The notes under the pieces: generated by a model | What the model was told of the DNA's origin: nothing | Seen by the model: the letters and a program-made list of their open reading frames with translations, nothing else | Database searches by the model: none | Source: Chloroherpetonaceae bacterium | GTDB lineage: Bacteria; Bacteroidota; Chlorobiia; Chlorobiales; Thermochlorobacteraceae | Assembly: GCA_025055975.1 (NCBI GenBank) | Contig: JANWWM010000043.1 | Coordinates: forward strand, 1 to 48,059 | DNA: 48,059 nt | Reading direction: 5' to 3' | Shown: in pieces, positions 1-6,874 of the stretch | How positions within the stretch are numbered: position 1 is the first letter of the stretch | Layout: every line of letters begins with the position of its first letter | Position numbers and translations under genes: made by a program

Positions 1-2
1 AT

Positions 3-149
3 GAGCAAGTGAAGCCGAATGAGCAGGGTCGGTTGGCGATGCGGGAGCTTGGAGCGGAGTTGGCGTTTGAGGGGGGGTTGATACGGGTGTATCGGGACGG
101 CAAGAAGATTCCAACTCTCAGCGAAGCCCTTAAACAACGCGACGCATAA
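3..149 (+). CDS. C-terminal fragment of an unknown protein (possibly Uma2-like)
   Basis: An open frame runs in from the left edge and ends at TAA 147-149, giving about 48 residues that finish with VYRDGKKIPTLSEALKQRDA. The phrase 'NEQGRLAM.ELG.EL..' followed by a short aromatic/charged tail and 'IPT.SEA' recalls the C-terminal end of some Uma2-type putative nucleases, but this is only a pattern impression. The stop codon overlaps the start of the next gene (TAATG), so the two genes are probably cotranscribed. The N-terminal part lies outside the window, so function cannot be assigned. Confidence 0.4.
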   Translation, partial: EQVKPNEQGRLAMRELGAELAFEGGLIRVYRDGKKIPTLSEALKQRDA

Positions 150-478
150 TGGGCGAAATCAGAACTCTTCCCGTCAGGTCGCAAGAAGACGTGTGGTTCT
201 ACGAAAAGCAAATCAACCTTTTTGACATTTTGGACTTCTTTCCGCCCGACGCAATTGGAAGCGAGCAGGGCGAAGGAAAGAAGTTGCTCATCGAGACGGA
301 TTTGGGGTGGTCGTTTGAGACCGACATTGAAAAAGGCAAGTTTTGTTTTCGCAAAAAGTCGAAGTCAATGCCGGGCACGGGCAAGTGGGTCGTGGAATCG
401 GGCTTGAAACCGGGCGACAGCATCTGCATCGAGAGATTAGGCGAACATCATTACAAACTTTTCAAATCTCGAACTTGA
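149..478 (+). CDS. hypothetical protein, 109 aa
   Basis: The ATG at 149 overlaps the stop of the preceding frame, suggesting translational coupling. The product is soluble with no signal peptide or membrane segment. The C-terminal half (about residues 52-107) has a shape like small beta-rich modules: 'GWSFETDI', a basic stretch 'FRKKSK', then 'GKWVVESGLKPGDSICIE' and 'YKLFKSR'. The 'W...GL.PGD.I' pattern is reminiscent of B3-like or AbrB/SpoVT-like DNA- or effector-binding folds, but I do not recognise a family with confidence. It sits among accessory-looking genes (a possible Uma2 end before it and a remnant after it). Confidence 0.55.
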   Translation: MGEIRTLPVRSQEDVWFYEKQINLFDILDFFPPDAIGSEQGEGKKLLIETDLGWSFETDIEKGKFCFRKKSKSMPGTGKWVVESGLKPGDSICIERLGEHHYKLFKSRT

Positions 479-480
479 CG

Positions 481-633
481 ATGGAAGCGCTCACGACATT
501 AAGCGGATTGACGCTCCTATTGGCGATGTGCCTCGACTTTCCGCGACACGTCGCGCAAGGCTTTCTCGATGAGCTTCTGCGCGAAAAATCATCTTCGACC
601 ATTTCGCTCGAACTCAATCCGAATCAAAATTGA
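481..633 (+). other. possible gene remnant related to DUF6036-type nucleotidyltransferase
   Basis: An ATG frame here begins MEALTTLSGL, closely resembling MKALTTLSGV in the disrupted nucleotidyltransferase at 36918 in this window; the DNA is also alike over about 27 bases. Beyond that the resemblance stops and the rest (ending SLELNPNQN) matches nothing I recognise. It may be a decayed or recombined 3' piece of such a gene, or a short genuine ORF whose similarity is coincidental. The frame ends at TGA 631-633, six bases before the next ATG. Confidence 0.25.
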
Positions 634-639
634 CGCGCT

Positions 640-927
640 ATGGAAAACAAAGCCTTGATGGAATTCGACATTCAAGATTTTCTGTGGAACGGCATTCTGA
701 AAGAATCCGTCTTCCGCGAAAAGTTGGAAGCGCACGATTGGTCGCAATACGACGGCAAGAAGGTCATCATCAAGGGGTGCGGCTCGACGCCGATTCCGAC
801 ATGGGCGTATATGGTCGTTACCGCTTACCTCGTGCAGCATGCGCAAAAGGTGATGTATGGCGAAGCCTGCGCCGCCGTGCCGATTTTCAAAAGAGGCAAA
901 GACGAGAAGATCGAACAGCCCGCCTAA
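640..927 (+). CDS. DUF2480 family protein
   Basis: This 95-aa protein carries the core of DUF2480, a family almost confined to Bacteroidota/Chlorobiota. Visible hallmarks are the N-terminal 'FDIQDFLWNGILKESVFRE', then 'HDWSQYDGKKVIIKGC' and 'PIPTWAYMVVTAYL', matching the usual order of conserved blocks. Many family members are about 160-170 aa, so this is a short version: it lacks the usual N-terminal extension and ends soon after 'VMYGEACAAVPIF'. The biochemical role of DUF2480 is not known. It ends at TAA 925-927, directly abutting the convergent UbiA gene (its stop is at 928-930), with no space for a separate terminator. Confidence 0.75.
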   Translation: MENKALMEFDIQDFLWNGILKESVFREKLEAHDWSQYDGKKVIIKGCGSTPIPTWAYMVVTAYLVQHAQKVMYGEACAAVPIFKRGKDEKIEQPA

Positions 928-1776
928 CTAAACCTTCCCCAAGGCGACGGACGCGATGCCAAACGCCATCGCAACTTTGAGCAAGGTGTTCTGTCGGTAG
1001 AGATTCTGCTTCGTGGGGTTGCGCCACGCTTGCGCCGTCGCGTAAATGAGCGGCAAATTCGTGCCAAGCGTTACGACGAGAAAATACGCCACGCCATACT
1101 CCCCCGTCCAAAACGGCGCGACGGTCGCGCCAATCATTGCGGCAAACGAGAGCGTCGCCAAAGCGAGCGTGGCGGTCGCGCCGAAGCGAATCGGAATCGT
1201 GTCCGCGCCGCAAGCGCCATCGCCCTCGACATCTTCCAAATCCTTCAAAAGTTCGCGCCCGAAGTTCAAAAGAAACGAAAAGAGCGTCGGATAAAAGACG
1301 TTCTCGGTTTTCCCCGTCGATGCCGCGCCGTAAAGAAATCCCAAGCTCACGAGGGCGGAAATCACAAGGTTGCCGACGAGCAAGGCGCGTTTGAGATGGC
1401 GGCTGTAAACGTAAAGCGTGGGAATCGTGAAAAGCGCCATAATCAGATTCAGCGTCGTCAGAAACGAAGCGACGACGAGCGCGACGACGTTCAAAACGAG
1501 CCAATACCGAAAGGCTTGCGTTCTCGTCAACGCGCCGCGCGCAAGCGGTCGATGGGGCTTGTTGATGCGGTCGATTTCGACATCGAAGTAATCGTTGATG
1601 ACGTTGCCCGCGCCGCCGACGAGAATCGTAACGACGCCCGCAAGGTAAGTTTCTACGCGAAAGAATGCGGCGTTTCCGACGGCGACAAACGCGCCAAGAA
1701 GCGTGCCGAAAAAGAGAATGACGATGTTCGATGGGCGAAGCAGTTCAAGGTAGGGCATTCGTCGGGCGAATTTCAC
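928..1776 (-). CDS. UbiA-family prenyltransferase, candidate digeranylgeranylglyceryl-phosphate synthase
   Basis: A 282-aa polytopic membrane protein with about eight hydrophobic helices. UbiA enzymes transfer a polyprenyl chain from its diphosphate to an aromatic or glycerol-phosphate acceptor. Both Asp-rich motifs are present: NDYFDVEID at residues 61-69 and DLEDVEGD at 179-186. The phrase 'RINKPHRPLARG' and the overall length resemble the DGGGP-synthase/homogentisate-type branch ('geranylgeranylglycerol-phosphate geranylgeranyltransferase' in automatic annotation). Chlorophyll synthase or a quinone prenyltransferase remains possible. The start is GTG 1776, overlapping the upstream stop by four bases (GTGA); an internal ATG at 1758 is an alternative. 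It is the last gene of the minus-strand operon with the receiver-HisKA protein, thyX and the patatin. The same window holds a GGGP synthase homologue at 30773, which supports an ether-lipid role. Confidence 0.8.
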   Translation of the reverse strand: MKFARRMPYLELLRPSNIVILFFGTLLGAFVAVGNAAFFRVETYLAGVVTILVGGAGNVINDYFDVEIDRINKPHRPLARGALTRTQAFRYWLVLNVVALVVASFLTTLNLIMALFTIPTLYVYSRHLKRALLVGNLVISALVSLGFLYGAASTGKTENVFYPTLFSFLLNFGRELLKDLEDVEGDGACGADTIPIRFGATATLALATLSFAAMIGATVAPFWTGEYGVAYFLVVTLGTNLPLIYATAQAWRNPTKQNLYRQNTLLKVAMAFGIASVALGKV

Positions 1777-2480
1777 GGCTCTTTGGTTGCGGAGTCGCTG
1801 GAGTGAATGTCGACCATTTGAATCCCCGCGCTGTAAGTTTTGACGCGATAGTCTTTGATGCTGACAAGTTTTTTGACGATTTCCCCGATGCGCTTGCCTT
1901 GTTCGTAACTACGGTCAAGCATTTGTTGAATTCGAGACTTGTCGGATTCGGGCAGGCTGGTTTGTTGCACTCTTTTCTTGGCTAGCTCGATGTAGCCAAG
2001 CAAGCCCGTGAGAGGATTGTTGATTTCGTGGCTCACGGCTGCCGCCATTTCGGCGTAGGTTTGCATTTTTTGACTTTGAACGAGCTGCCGTTGCAGTTTG
2101 ATGATGCGCTTGGCGACGATGATGCGCGCTTCGAGTTCGGCGACTTTGACGGGTTTTTCGAGATAATCATCGACGCCTTCGATGAGCGCGGTGATTTTGT
2201 CGTCCGTTCCGCTTCTGCCCGTGAGCATAATGAAATAAATGCCTCTCGTGAGCGGATTTTGGCGAAGCGATTTGACGAAGTCGATGCCATCTCGGTCGGG
2301 CATCGTCCAATCGCAGATGATGATGTCGGGCATTTCCTCGCCGATGAGGGCTTCCGCCATATCGACGCTCGTCGCGGTTCGGGCGCGGATGCCTTTTCCC
2401 GAAAGTTGATATTGAGTGGCTTTGAGGGAGGAAACGTCGTCGTCGACAATCAGAATTTTCGGCGCGTCAATTTGGCTCAT
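1773..2480 (-). CDS. response regulator receiver fused to a HisKA dimerisation domain, no ATPase domain
   Basis: A 235-aa cytosolic signalling protein. Residues 1-122 are a CheY-like receiver with the acidic pocket D13-D15, phospho-acceptor D57 in [12 protein letters not shown]87 (MLTGR) and K109 (LEKPVK). A short helix leads to a HisKA-like dimerisation/phosphotransfer segment with H151 in [17 protein letters not shown], followed by the second helix of the pair to about residue 210. The HATPase_c catalytic domain (N, G1, G2 boxes) that normally follows is absent, and the ORF ends with a short 'MVDIH' tail. The following gene begins four bases before the stop, so the end is not a window artefact. 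It could act as a phosphotransfer partner of a separate kinase. It overlaps thyX by four bases (ATGA) upstream and UbiA by four bases downstream. Confidence 0.85.
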   Translation of the reverse strand: MSQIDAPKILIVDDDVSSLKATQYQLSGKGIRARTATSVDMAEALIGEEMPDIIICDWTMPDRDGIDFVKSLRQNPLTRGIYFIMLTGRSGTDDKITALIEGVDDYLEKPVKVAELEARIIVAKRIIKLQRQLVQSQKMQTYAEMAAAVSHEINNPLTGLLGYIELAKKRVQQTSLPESDKSRIQQMLDRSYEQGKRIGEIVKKLVSIKDYRVKTYSAGIQMVDIHSSDSATKEP

Positions 2481-3184
2481 GGCGATTCTGCGTTAAACGG
2501 TTGATGCGTTCCGTTTTGAGCGACGAGCGAGGCGGGTTTCCACTCCAACGCTTCGGCGATGATGGGAAAGCGTTGTATGAAGATCTCGCGCGCGGCGAGC
2601 GCGATGTCGCGGTGCTCTTTTTGCGTCGCGCCGTCGCAGCGAACTTGAAGATAATGAATCCAACTGCGCACCGAGCCTTTCATATAGAGGCGCGTAACGG
2701 TGTTGAGCGGCAAAATCGCGCGCGCCGATTCTTTGGCGATGCCTTTTTCCAGCGCTTCCTCGTATCGCTTGAAGCTATGCTCCCAAATTTCTCGCTGAAC
2801 GCTTCTGAACCATTCCTTCGTCGCTTCGTCAAGGTCGTCGAGAGAGTTTTGGCGATTCTTCGCGTCTTGACGGCGCGCCTCGTATATCTCGCAACTGGCG
2901 GCTTTGGCGTAGCGCTGGCTGAATTCCTGAAAACAAAAACTGCGATGTCGCAAAATTTGCGGCGCGATGGCGCGCGTGGTCGTGATTTCAAGCGTCATAT
3001 CGACCATTTCAAAAACGCTCCAATGACCCTGACGAATGCAAAAGCGCAGCAACTTGGCGTAGTCGGGATTTTCTTGATTCGGGCTTGACACGCGGGCGCA
3101 ATACGCGATGAGACCTTCGGGCGAAAGTTCTTTGCCTTCAATCGTGATTTCAGGCTTCGTGATGGAAATGAAGCGAACGTTCAT
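2477..3184 (-). CDS. thyX: flavin-dependent thymidylate synthase ThyX
   Basis: ThyX makes dTMP from dUMP using methylenetetrahydrofolate, NADPH and FAD, and substitutes for ThyA. The 235-aa product has the signature [13 protein letters not shown] (residues 79-91; consensus RHRxxSxxExSxR), the upstream 'GHWSVFEM' block and the downstream '[15 protein letters not shown]' substrate-binding block. The open frame extends upstream to 3349, but the N-terminal extension is basic, unlike the family and overlaps the end of the patatin gene; ATG 3184 ([13 protein letters not shown]) gives the normal family length. It begins 49 bases after the patatin stop and its own stop overlaps the receiver-HisKA start, so it is the second gene of a four-gene operon. 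Confidence 0.93.
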   Translation of the reverse strand: MNVRFISITKPEITIEGKELSPEGLIAYCARVSSPNQENPDYAKLLRFCIRQGHWSVFEMVDMTLEITTTRAIAPQILRHRSFCFQEFSQRYAKAASCEIYEARRQDAKNRQNSLDDLDEATKEWFRSVQREIWEHSFKRYEEALEKGIAKESARAILPLNTVTRLYMKGSVRSWIHYLQVRCDGATQKEHRDIALAAREIFIQRFPIIAEALEWKPASLVAQNGTHQPFNAESP

Positions 3185-3233
3185 AGCGACGGCGAAGCGG
3201 ATTCGAATCAAAAAGAAGATACGAAGATTCCGC

Positions 3234-5936
3234 TTACAGTTCGTAACCGAAGACGAAGTAATAAACCGTCGGCGCGATTTTGAAAAGATAGGTCTCGGTC
3301 GGCAATCCGAGTCGAAAGGCTTTGGCGACGGCGAAGCGCGCCGCGCCAAGCGGCGTTTTCAGAATGATCTCCCCGCCAACGCCGTGCGTGAACTCTTTGA
3401 GTTTCATTCGGCTCGATTGCGTCCAAATGTTGCCAATGTTGTAATGCAGTCCGAGAAACGTGGGCGCGACGAGTTGAATCGGCGATGGGAACTCTATGTC
3501 GTAGCCCGCGACGACGACTTGTCGCCCTCTGAAATCATCGAAGCGAAAGCCGTAGAAGGGAATGCTGAAACTCGCGCCCGCGCCGCCCAAACTGAACTGC
3601 TCCGTGAAAGGCGTTAGATTGTCGGCAAAGCCCACGTTGAGCCGCAATCGCCCAACGACGCCCTTGCCAATAGGGTGCGTGTCTTGATGCGAAAAGAGCA
3701 GTTTTGAAAACGTGACGTCGTTGCCCAAAAACTCTGGGTAGAAATCGAAGTAAATGTCGGTGTAGCTGCCTCTCGCCGGGGCGATGGGGCTATCGCGCGT
3801 GTCGAACGTGAAGCGCGTTTTGAGCGACGTCAGCCATAGACGCTGATTGGGCGCGACGGTCTCGTTGTCGAAAAGCATCGCGTTTTGGCGAGAGAACTCG
3901 AACATAACGCTTCCGTCGCGGTAGATTTGCTTGCCGAGCGCGAGCGCGAAGCCGTAGTGTTGTTGTCCGTAGTCGGCTTTTTCTTTTCGGTCGGCATTTT
4001 CCGTCGGGCTTGAAAAGACGATGTCGGTTGAAAAAAGTTTGCGCTGTTGATAAAACGCCTTCGCGTAAAACGTGAGATAGGTGTTCCACAAACGATGCGC
4101 CTGATACTCGACCTGAACCGACGAGATGCGCTCGGCGATTGTAAACCAGCCGCCAAGCTCCGTTCCCGTGCCCAAAAAATTTTCGTTGCGAAAATCAAGA
4201 AGCATTTGAGCGGCGTAGATGTCGTCGATGCGAAAGCCCAAACGCAATTGCTCGCTGAATTTTTCGTTGAGCCGAATCGTGAGCGAGCGCTTGATGGAGT
4301 TGCTTGAATCCTTCTTGCGTTCCGCCCAAAGCGAAACGCGGCTGAAAATGCCCGCGTTGTAAAGACCGCTGACGGAACGCTCCACGCTCAAAAGCGAGAG
4401 CGGCGCGAGCGTATCGAACTCGATTTCCTTTTCAATCACGCCTCGCCGCGTCCAACCGCGAGAAAGTTCGTAGCGTATCTCGGAAAGTTTGCCCTCGTCA
4501 ATCACGACGCAAAGCGTGTCGGAGACGAGGCGGATGGATTCCACTTGGAGCAAGGGGAACGTCTGTTTCAGTTCGCGCGCGATGTCTTCCAACAACGTTC
4601 GACCCGCTCGGTTCGTCATCGGGCGACGCGCGTCGCTCGGCGCGAAAAATCGGACGAAGTTCGGCGCGTTCTTGCTGCAAACCTTCACGACCGAAACGCT
4701 CGGCACGGGCGAGAGATGATATCGAACCTTTTTTTGAATCGTGTCGAGCTCCGCGAAAGCGTCGGTGAAGCGATCGCTGTGTAGCGCCTCGGCAAGGGTC
4801 GCCTTGACCTTCGCGCCACGATGAAGAAGGTCGAGAATGTCCTCGGAAAGAATCGCGGGCGAAACGATTTCCTTTTCGTAGCCCGAAACATCGATGTCGT
4901 TGGTCTGCTCGATTTTGGCGAGCGCGAGCAAGCTATCGGCGATTTCAAGCCCCGCTCGGTAGCCCGCCATGATGAGCGGCGCGAGATTTTTGAAATCCCC
5001 CGATTCTCGATCGCCGATGTCGGGCTTGATTTCAATCGTCGCTTGTTGAAGTTGATAACGATTCTGCTCCTGCATCATAATGCCCATAATTTGGTCGGCG
5101 ACTTTCCAAGGAAGGTCGACATCGCTCTGGCGTTTGTAAAGAATGCCGAGCGTATTGACGGCGACGCTAATGTCGGGCGAAAAGCGATGGAGCGCATCGA
5201 CGGCGATGTTGGACACGAGTCCGCCATCGACGAGCTGTTTGCCGTCGATTTCGACGGGCAGGAACAAAAGCGGCACGGCGGAACTGGCGCGCATGGCGGC
5301 GGAAAGCGAGCCTTTATCGAGCGTTTCGCGCTTGCCCGTTACCAAGTCGGTCGCGATCGCGCGAAATTTCACGGGAAGGTCGTCAAAACTGGTCTCGTGC
5401 TGATAGGGCGCGGCAAGAGCGAGTTTATCGAGGGTTTCCGTGAGTTCTTGCGCCGCGCTAAGCGATTTCGGAATGACGAGTCGCAAGCCGTCGAATTGCA
5501 ACGTCAGCGAGGCTCTGTCGCGCACGCGCTTTTGTTCCAAGAAAAGATCTTGCCGACGGTTCGTTTCCCGAAGCGACGTCAGCTCGTCCCAAGAAAGCGT
5601 TTTGACGAGAGTTTCCAAGTATGAAGGCGAGTAGCCCGCGCAGTATAAGCCGCCGACAATCGCGCCCATGCTCGTGCCGACGACGTAATCAATCGGCACG
5701 CCTTTTTCTTCAAGGGCTTTGAGCACGCCGATTTGCGCAATGCCGCGCGCGCCGCCGCCCGACAACGCCAAGCCAATCGTTTTCCGAGCGGGGATTTTGA
5801 ACGGCGCGATCGCCAAGCGTTTCTGCGGCAAACGGAACGTGTCGATCTCGACGCGAAAAAAATTTGACGAAGGTTGCGCCCTTGCCGAAAGGCATAGCCA
5901 AAGAAGCGAAACGACGAAAAGCGCGTGGCGCGACAA
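3234..5936 (-). CDS. patatin-like phospholipase fused to Omp85 barrel (type Vd autotransporter-like)
   Basis: About 900 aa. A signal peptide (residues 1-21, ending LSARAQ) is followed by a patatin domain (about 54-250) with the oxyanion-hole motif GGGARG (60-65), nucleophile elbow GTSMG (Ser89) and catalytic Asp237 in DGG. A linker with POTRA-like segments (about 400-560) leads to an Omp85/BamA-type surface-antigen barrel to the C terminus, which ends in alternating aromatic strands 'YYFVFGYEL'. This matches PlpD/FplA-type type Vd autotransporters, which expose a phospholipase A on the outer membrane. I chose TTG 5936: it is preceded by AGGAG at a normal distance and starts the signal peptide, whereas the longer frame (6017) would include the tRNA terminator hairpin. 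It is the first gene of the operon with thyX. Confidence 0.88.
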   Translation of the reverse strand: MSRHALFVVSLLWLCLSARAQPSSNFFRVEIDTFRLPQKRLAIAPFKIPARKTIGLALSGGGARGIAQIGVLKALEEKGVPIDYVVGTSMGAIVGGLYCAGYSPSYLETLVKTLSWDELTSLRETNRRQDLFLEQKRVRDRASLTLQFDGLRLVIPKSLSAAQELTETLDKLALAAPYQHETSFDDLPVKFRAIATDLVTGKRETLDKGSLSAAMRASSAVPLLFLPVEIDGKQLVDGGLVSNIAVDALHRFSPDISVAVNTLGILYKRQSDVDLPWKVADQIMGIMMQEQNRYQLQQATIEIKPDIGDRESGDFKNLAPLIMAGYRAGLEIADSLLALAKIEQTNDIDVSGYEKEIVSPAILSEDILDLLHRGAKVKATLAEALHSDRFTDAFAELDTIQKKVRYHLSPVPSVSVVKVCSKNAPNFVRFFAPSDARRPMTNRAGRTLLEDIARELKQTFPLLQVESIRLVSDTLCVVIDEGKLSEIRYELSRGWTRRGVIEKEIEFDTLAPLSLLSVERSVSGLYNAGIFSRVSLWAERKKDSSNSIKRSLTIRLNEKFSEQLRLGFRIDDIYAAQMLLDFRNENFLGTGTELGGWFTIAERISSVQVEYQAHRLWNTYLTFYAKAFYQQRKLFSTDIVFSSPTENADRKEKADYGQQHYGFALALGKQIYRDGSVMFEFSRQNAMLFDNETVAPNQRLWLTSLKTRFTFDTRDSPIAPARGSYTDIYFDFYPEFLGNDVTFSKLLFSHQDTHPIGKGVVGRLRLNVGFADNLTPFTEQFSLGGAGASFSIPFYGFRFDDFRGRQVVVAGYDIEFPSPIQLVAPTFLGLHYNIGNIWTQSSRMKLKEFTHGVGGEIILKTPLGAARFAVAKAFRLGLPTETYLFKIAPTVYYFVFGYEL

Positions 5937-5963
5937 CGGGTTCTCCTGTTGGATTTCGCAAAA

Positions 5964-5995
5964 CAAAAAAGCCGCATGGCAAGGGGCAATGCGGC
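5964..5995 (-). terminator. Rho-independent terminator of tRNA-Met
   Basis: On the minus strand a hairpin with arms GCCGCATTGC / GCCATGCGGC (one mismatch, 5-base loop; plus-strand 5971-5995) is followed by TTTTTTG. It lies 25 bases beyond the 3' end of the tRNA and just before the Shine-Dalgarno sequence of the patatin gene, so it separates the two units. Confidence 0.85.
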
Positions 5996-6020
5996 AAGAT
6001 GTCTTTTTTTCGTCCAATCG

Positions 6021-6094
6021 TGGTGAGGGAGGGAATCGAACCCTCGACCTCAGGGTTATGAATCCTGTGCTCTAACCAGCTGAGCTACCTCACC
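6021..6094 (-). tRNA. tRNA-Met (CAT anticodon), elongator type
   Basis: The minus strand folds as a full cloverleaf of 74 nt: acceptor arm GGTGAGG/CCTCACC, D arm GCTC/GAGC, anticodon loop TTCATAA with anticodon CAT, and a T arm with GGTTCGATTCC. The discriminator is A and CCA is not encoded. The anticodon stem has an A-C apposition next to the loop. A CAT anticodon also fits tRNA-Ile2 (lysidine modified), but the 'GGATTCATAACC' loop context is more typical of elongator Met. Confidence 0.93.
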
Positions 6095-6116
6095 AAAACG
6101 CCTAAAACGAGAAATG

Positions 6117-6144
6117 AATATACGGCGCTTCTGGAAAGATTCAA
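6117..6144 (-). promoter_or_regulatory. promoter of tRNA-Met
   Basis: Read on the minus strand: TTGAAT (6139-6144), a 16-base spacer, TATATT (6117-6122), about 22 bases before the tRNA 5' end. This is a good housekeeping-sigma promoter and the clearest member of the TATATT series in this window. Confidence 0.75.
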
Positions 6145-6181
6145 ACGGCGCGGATTCGGCGTTGATTTGCCTCACCCCTAA

Positions 6182-6207
6182 CCCCTCTCCTTTGTCAAGG
6201 AGAGGGG
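6182..6207. repeat. perfect hairpin in repeat island 1
   Basis: CCCCTCTCCTT / AAGGAGAGGGG form an 11-bp perfect stem with a 4-base loop, embedded in a 'CCTCACCCCTAACCCCTCTCC' type element. There is no T-tract on either strand, so it is a dispersed repeat rather than a terminator. A relaxed relative is at 22674-22694. Confidence 0.6.
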
Positions 6208-6262
6208 AACGATTCCGACCGCGTCAGAATCGGAGGCGAGGCGTTGGCTTCCGTGAAAGATG

Positions 6263-6297
6263 GATTCTTCGCTTCGATTCGCTCCGTTCAGAATGAC
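6263..6297 (-). repeat. dispersed repeat, inverted copy with 5-base insertion
   Basis: Runs GATTCTTCGCTTCG..CTCCGTTCAGAATGAC; its complement matches the GTCATTC-GAGCGAAG-GAATC element of 6333. Non-coding; part of the 6145-6592 gap, which otherwise holds only these repeats and spacer. Confidence 0.65.
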
Positions 6298-6332
6298 ATT
6301 GTTATTTGTCGTCTTCCAAGCGTTTCTTTCCC

Positions 6333-6357
6333 GTCATTCCGAGCGAAGCGAGGAATC
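6333..6357 (+). repeat. dispersed 25-bp repeat GTCATTCCGAGCGAAGCGAG..
   Basis: Sequence GTCATTCC-GAGCGAAGCGAGGAATC. Identical copies are at 20918, 21116 and 22635 and a one-base variant at 6433. The inner part is imperfectly palindromic (GCGAAGCG). Confidence 0.8.
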
Positions 6358-6389
6358 TAAGTGGAGCGCGCTGGTTTTCGTGAAAGGTG

Positions 6390-6419
6390 GATTCTTCACT
6401 TCGCTCCGTTCAGAATGAC
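6390..6419 (-). repeat. dispersed repeat, inverted copy
   Basis: GATTCTTCACTTCGCTCCGT..AGAATGAC, the inverse orientation of the element at 6333 with CTG in place of CCG. Together with 6433 it forms a head-to-head pair. Confidence 0.65.
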
Positions 6420-6432
6420 ATTGCGCTTTGTT

Positions 6433-6457
6433 GTCATTGCGAGCGAAGCGAGGAATC
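6433..6457 (+). repeat. dispersed 25-bp repeat, variant copy
   Basis: GTCATTGC-GAGCGAAGCGAGGAATC, one base different (G for C) from the copy at 6333. Confidence 0.75.
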
Positions 6458-6592
6458 CAAAACGAAGGCGAATCGCGGAACGTTAGCGCAAGTTGCGCTT
6501 CGCTCTCGATTCTCGCCTCCACGGAAATGGAATTTTTCAAAGTTTGTTTCGTATTTTCGGACGCTTAACAAAAAATGAACAAGGAGTTTGAA

Positions 6593-6754
6593 ATGCCATT
6601 CCAAATTTTCATCGCTTTCGTCTTTCTGACCATCGTAACGGTGGTTCTGACCCTGCTCGCGTCGGGCATCATCATCTGGTTCGTGGCGATTTTCAAGGAA
6701 ATGTTCGATATTGTCGCGGGAAAAATCAAGGAAGCGAGCGCGTCGCAGACATAA
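6593..6754 (+). CDS. small membrane protein, 53 aa
   Basis: ATG 6593 is preceded by AAGGAG (6581-6586) at an ideal distance; an in-frame ATG at 6575 lies upstream of that ribosome binding site and is unlikely to be used. The peptide MPFQIFIAFVFLTIVTVVLT... is one long hydrophobic stretch (about residues 3-35) followed by a short charged amphipathic tail (FKEMFDIVAGKIKEASASQT). No family is recognised. It stands alone between a repeat island and a gene for an exported sorting-domain protein, with a 120-base gap to the latter. The strong ribosome binding site and clean composition argue it is real. Confidence 0.65.
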   Translation: MPFQIFIAFVFLTIVTVVLTLLASGIIIWFVAIFKEMFDIVAGKIKEASASQT

Positions 6755-6874
6755 ATTCCATTTCACGAAACGCAAAGGAGAAGCGCGTTTCAGCCCCCGA
6801 CGCGCCATGATTTTCGTTCTTTCGCTTGCAATCAATCAAACAAACTTCAACTCTATCCAAAGGAGGAATCGTTG

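Noticed and set aside
5937..6017. Longer N terminus for the patatin protein starting at 6017
   Set aside because: The extension is encoded across the tRNA terminator hairpin, and TTG 5936 has a proper ribosome binding site and signal peptide.
6021..6094. tRNA-Ile2 (CAT, lysidine-modified)
   Set aside because: The anticodon-loop context and arms fit elongator tRNA-Met better, although this cannot be settled without TilS identity elements and comparison with the other CAT tRNAs.
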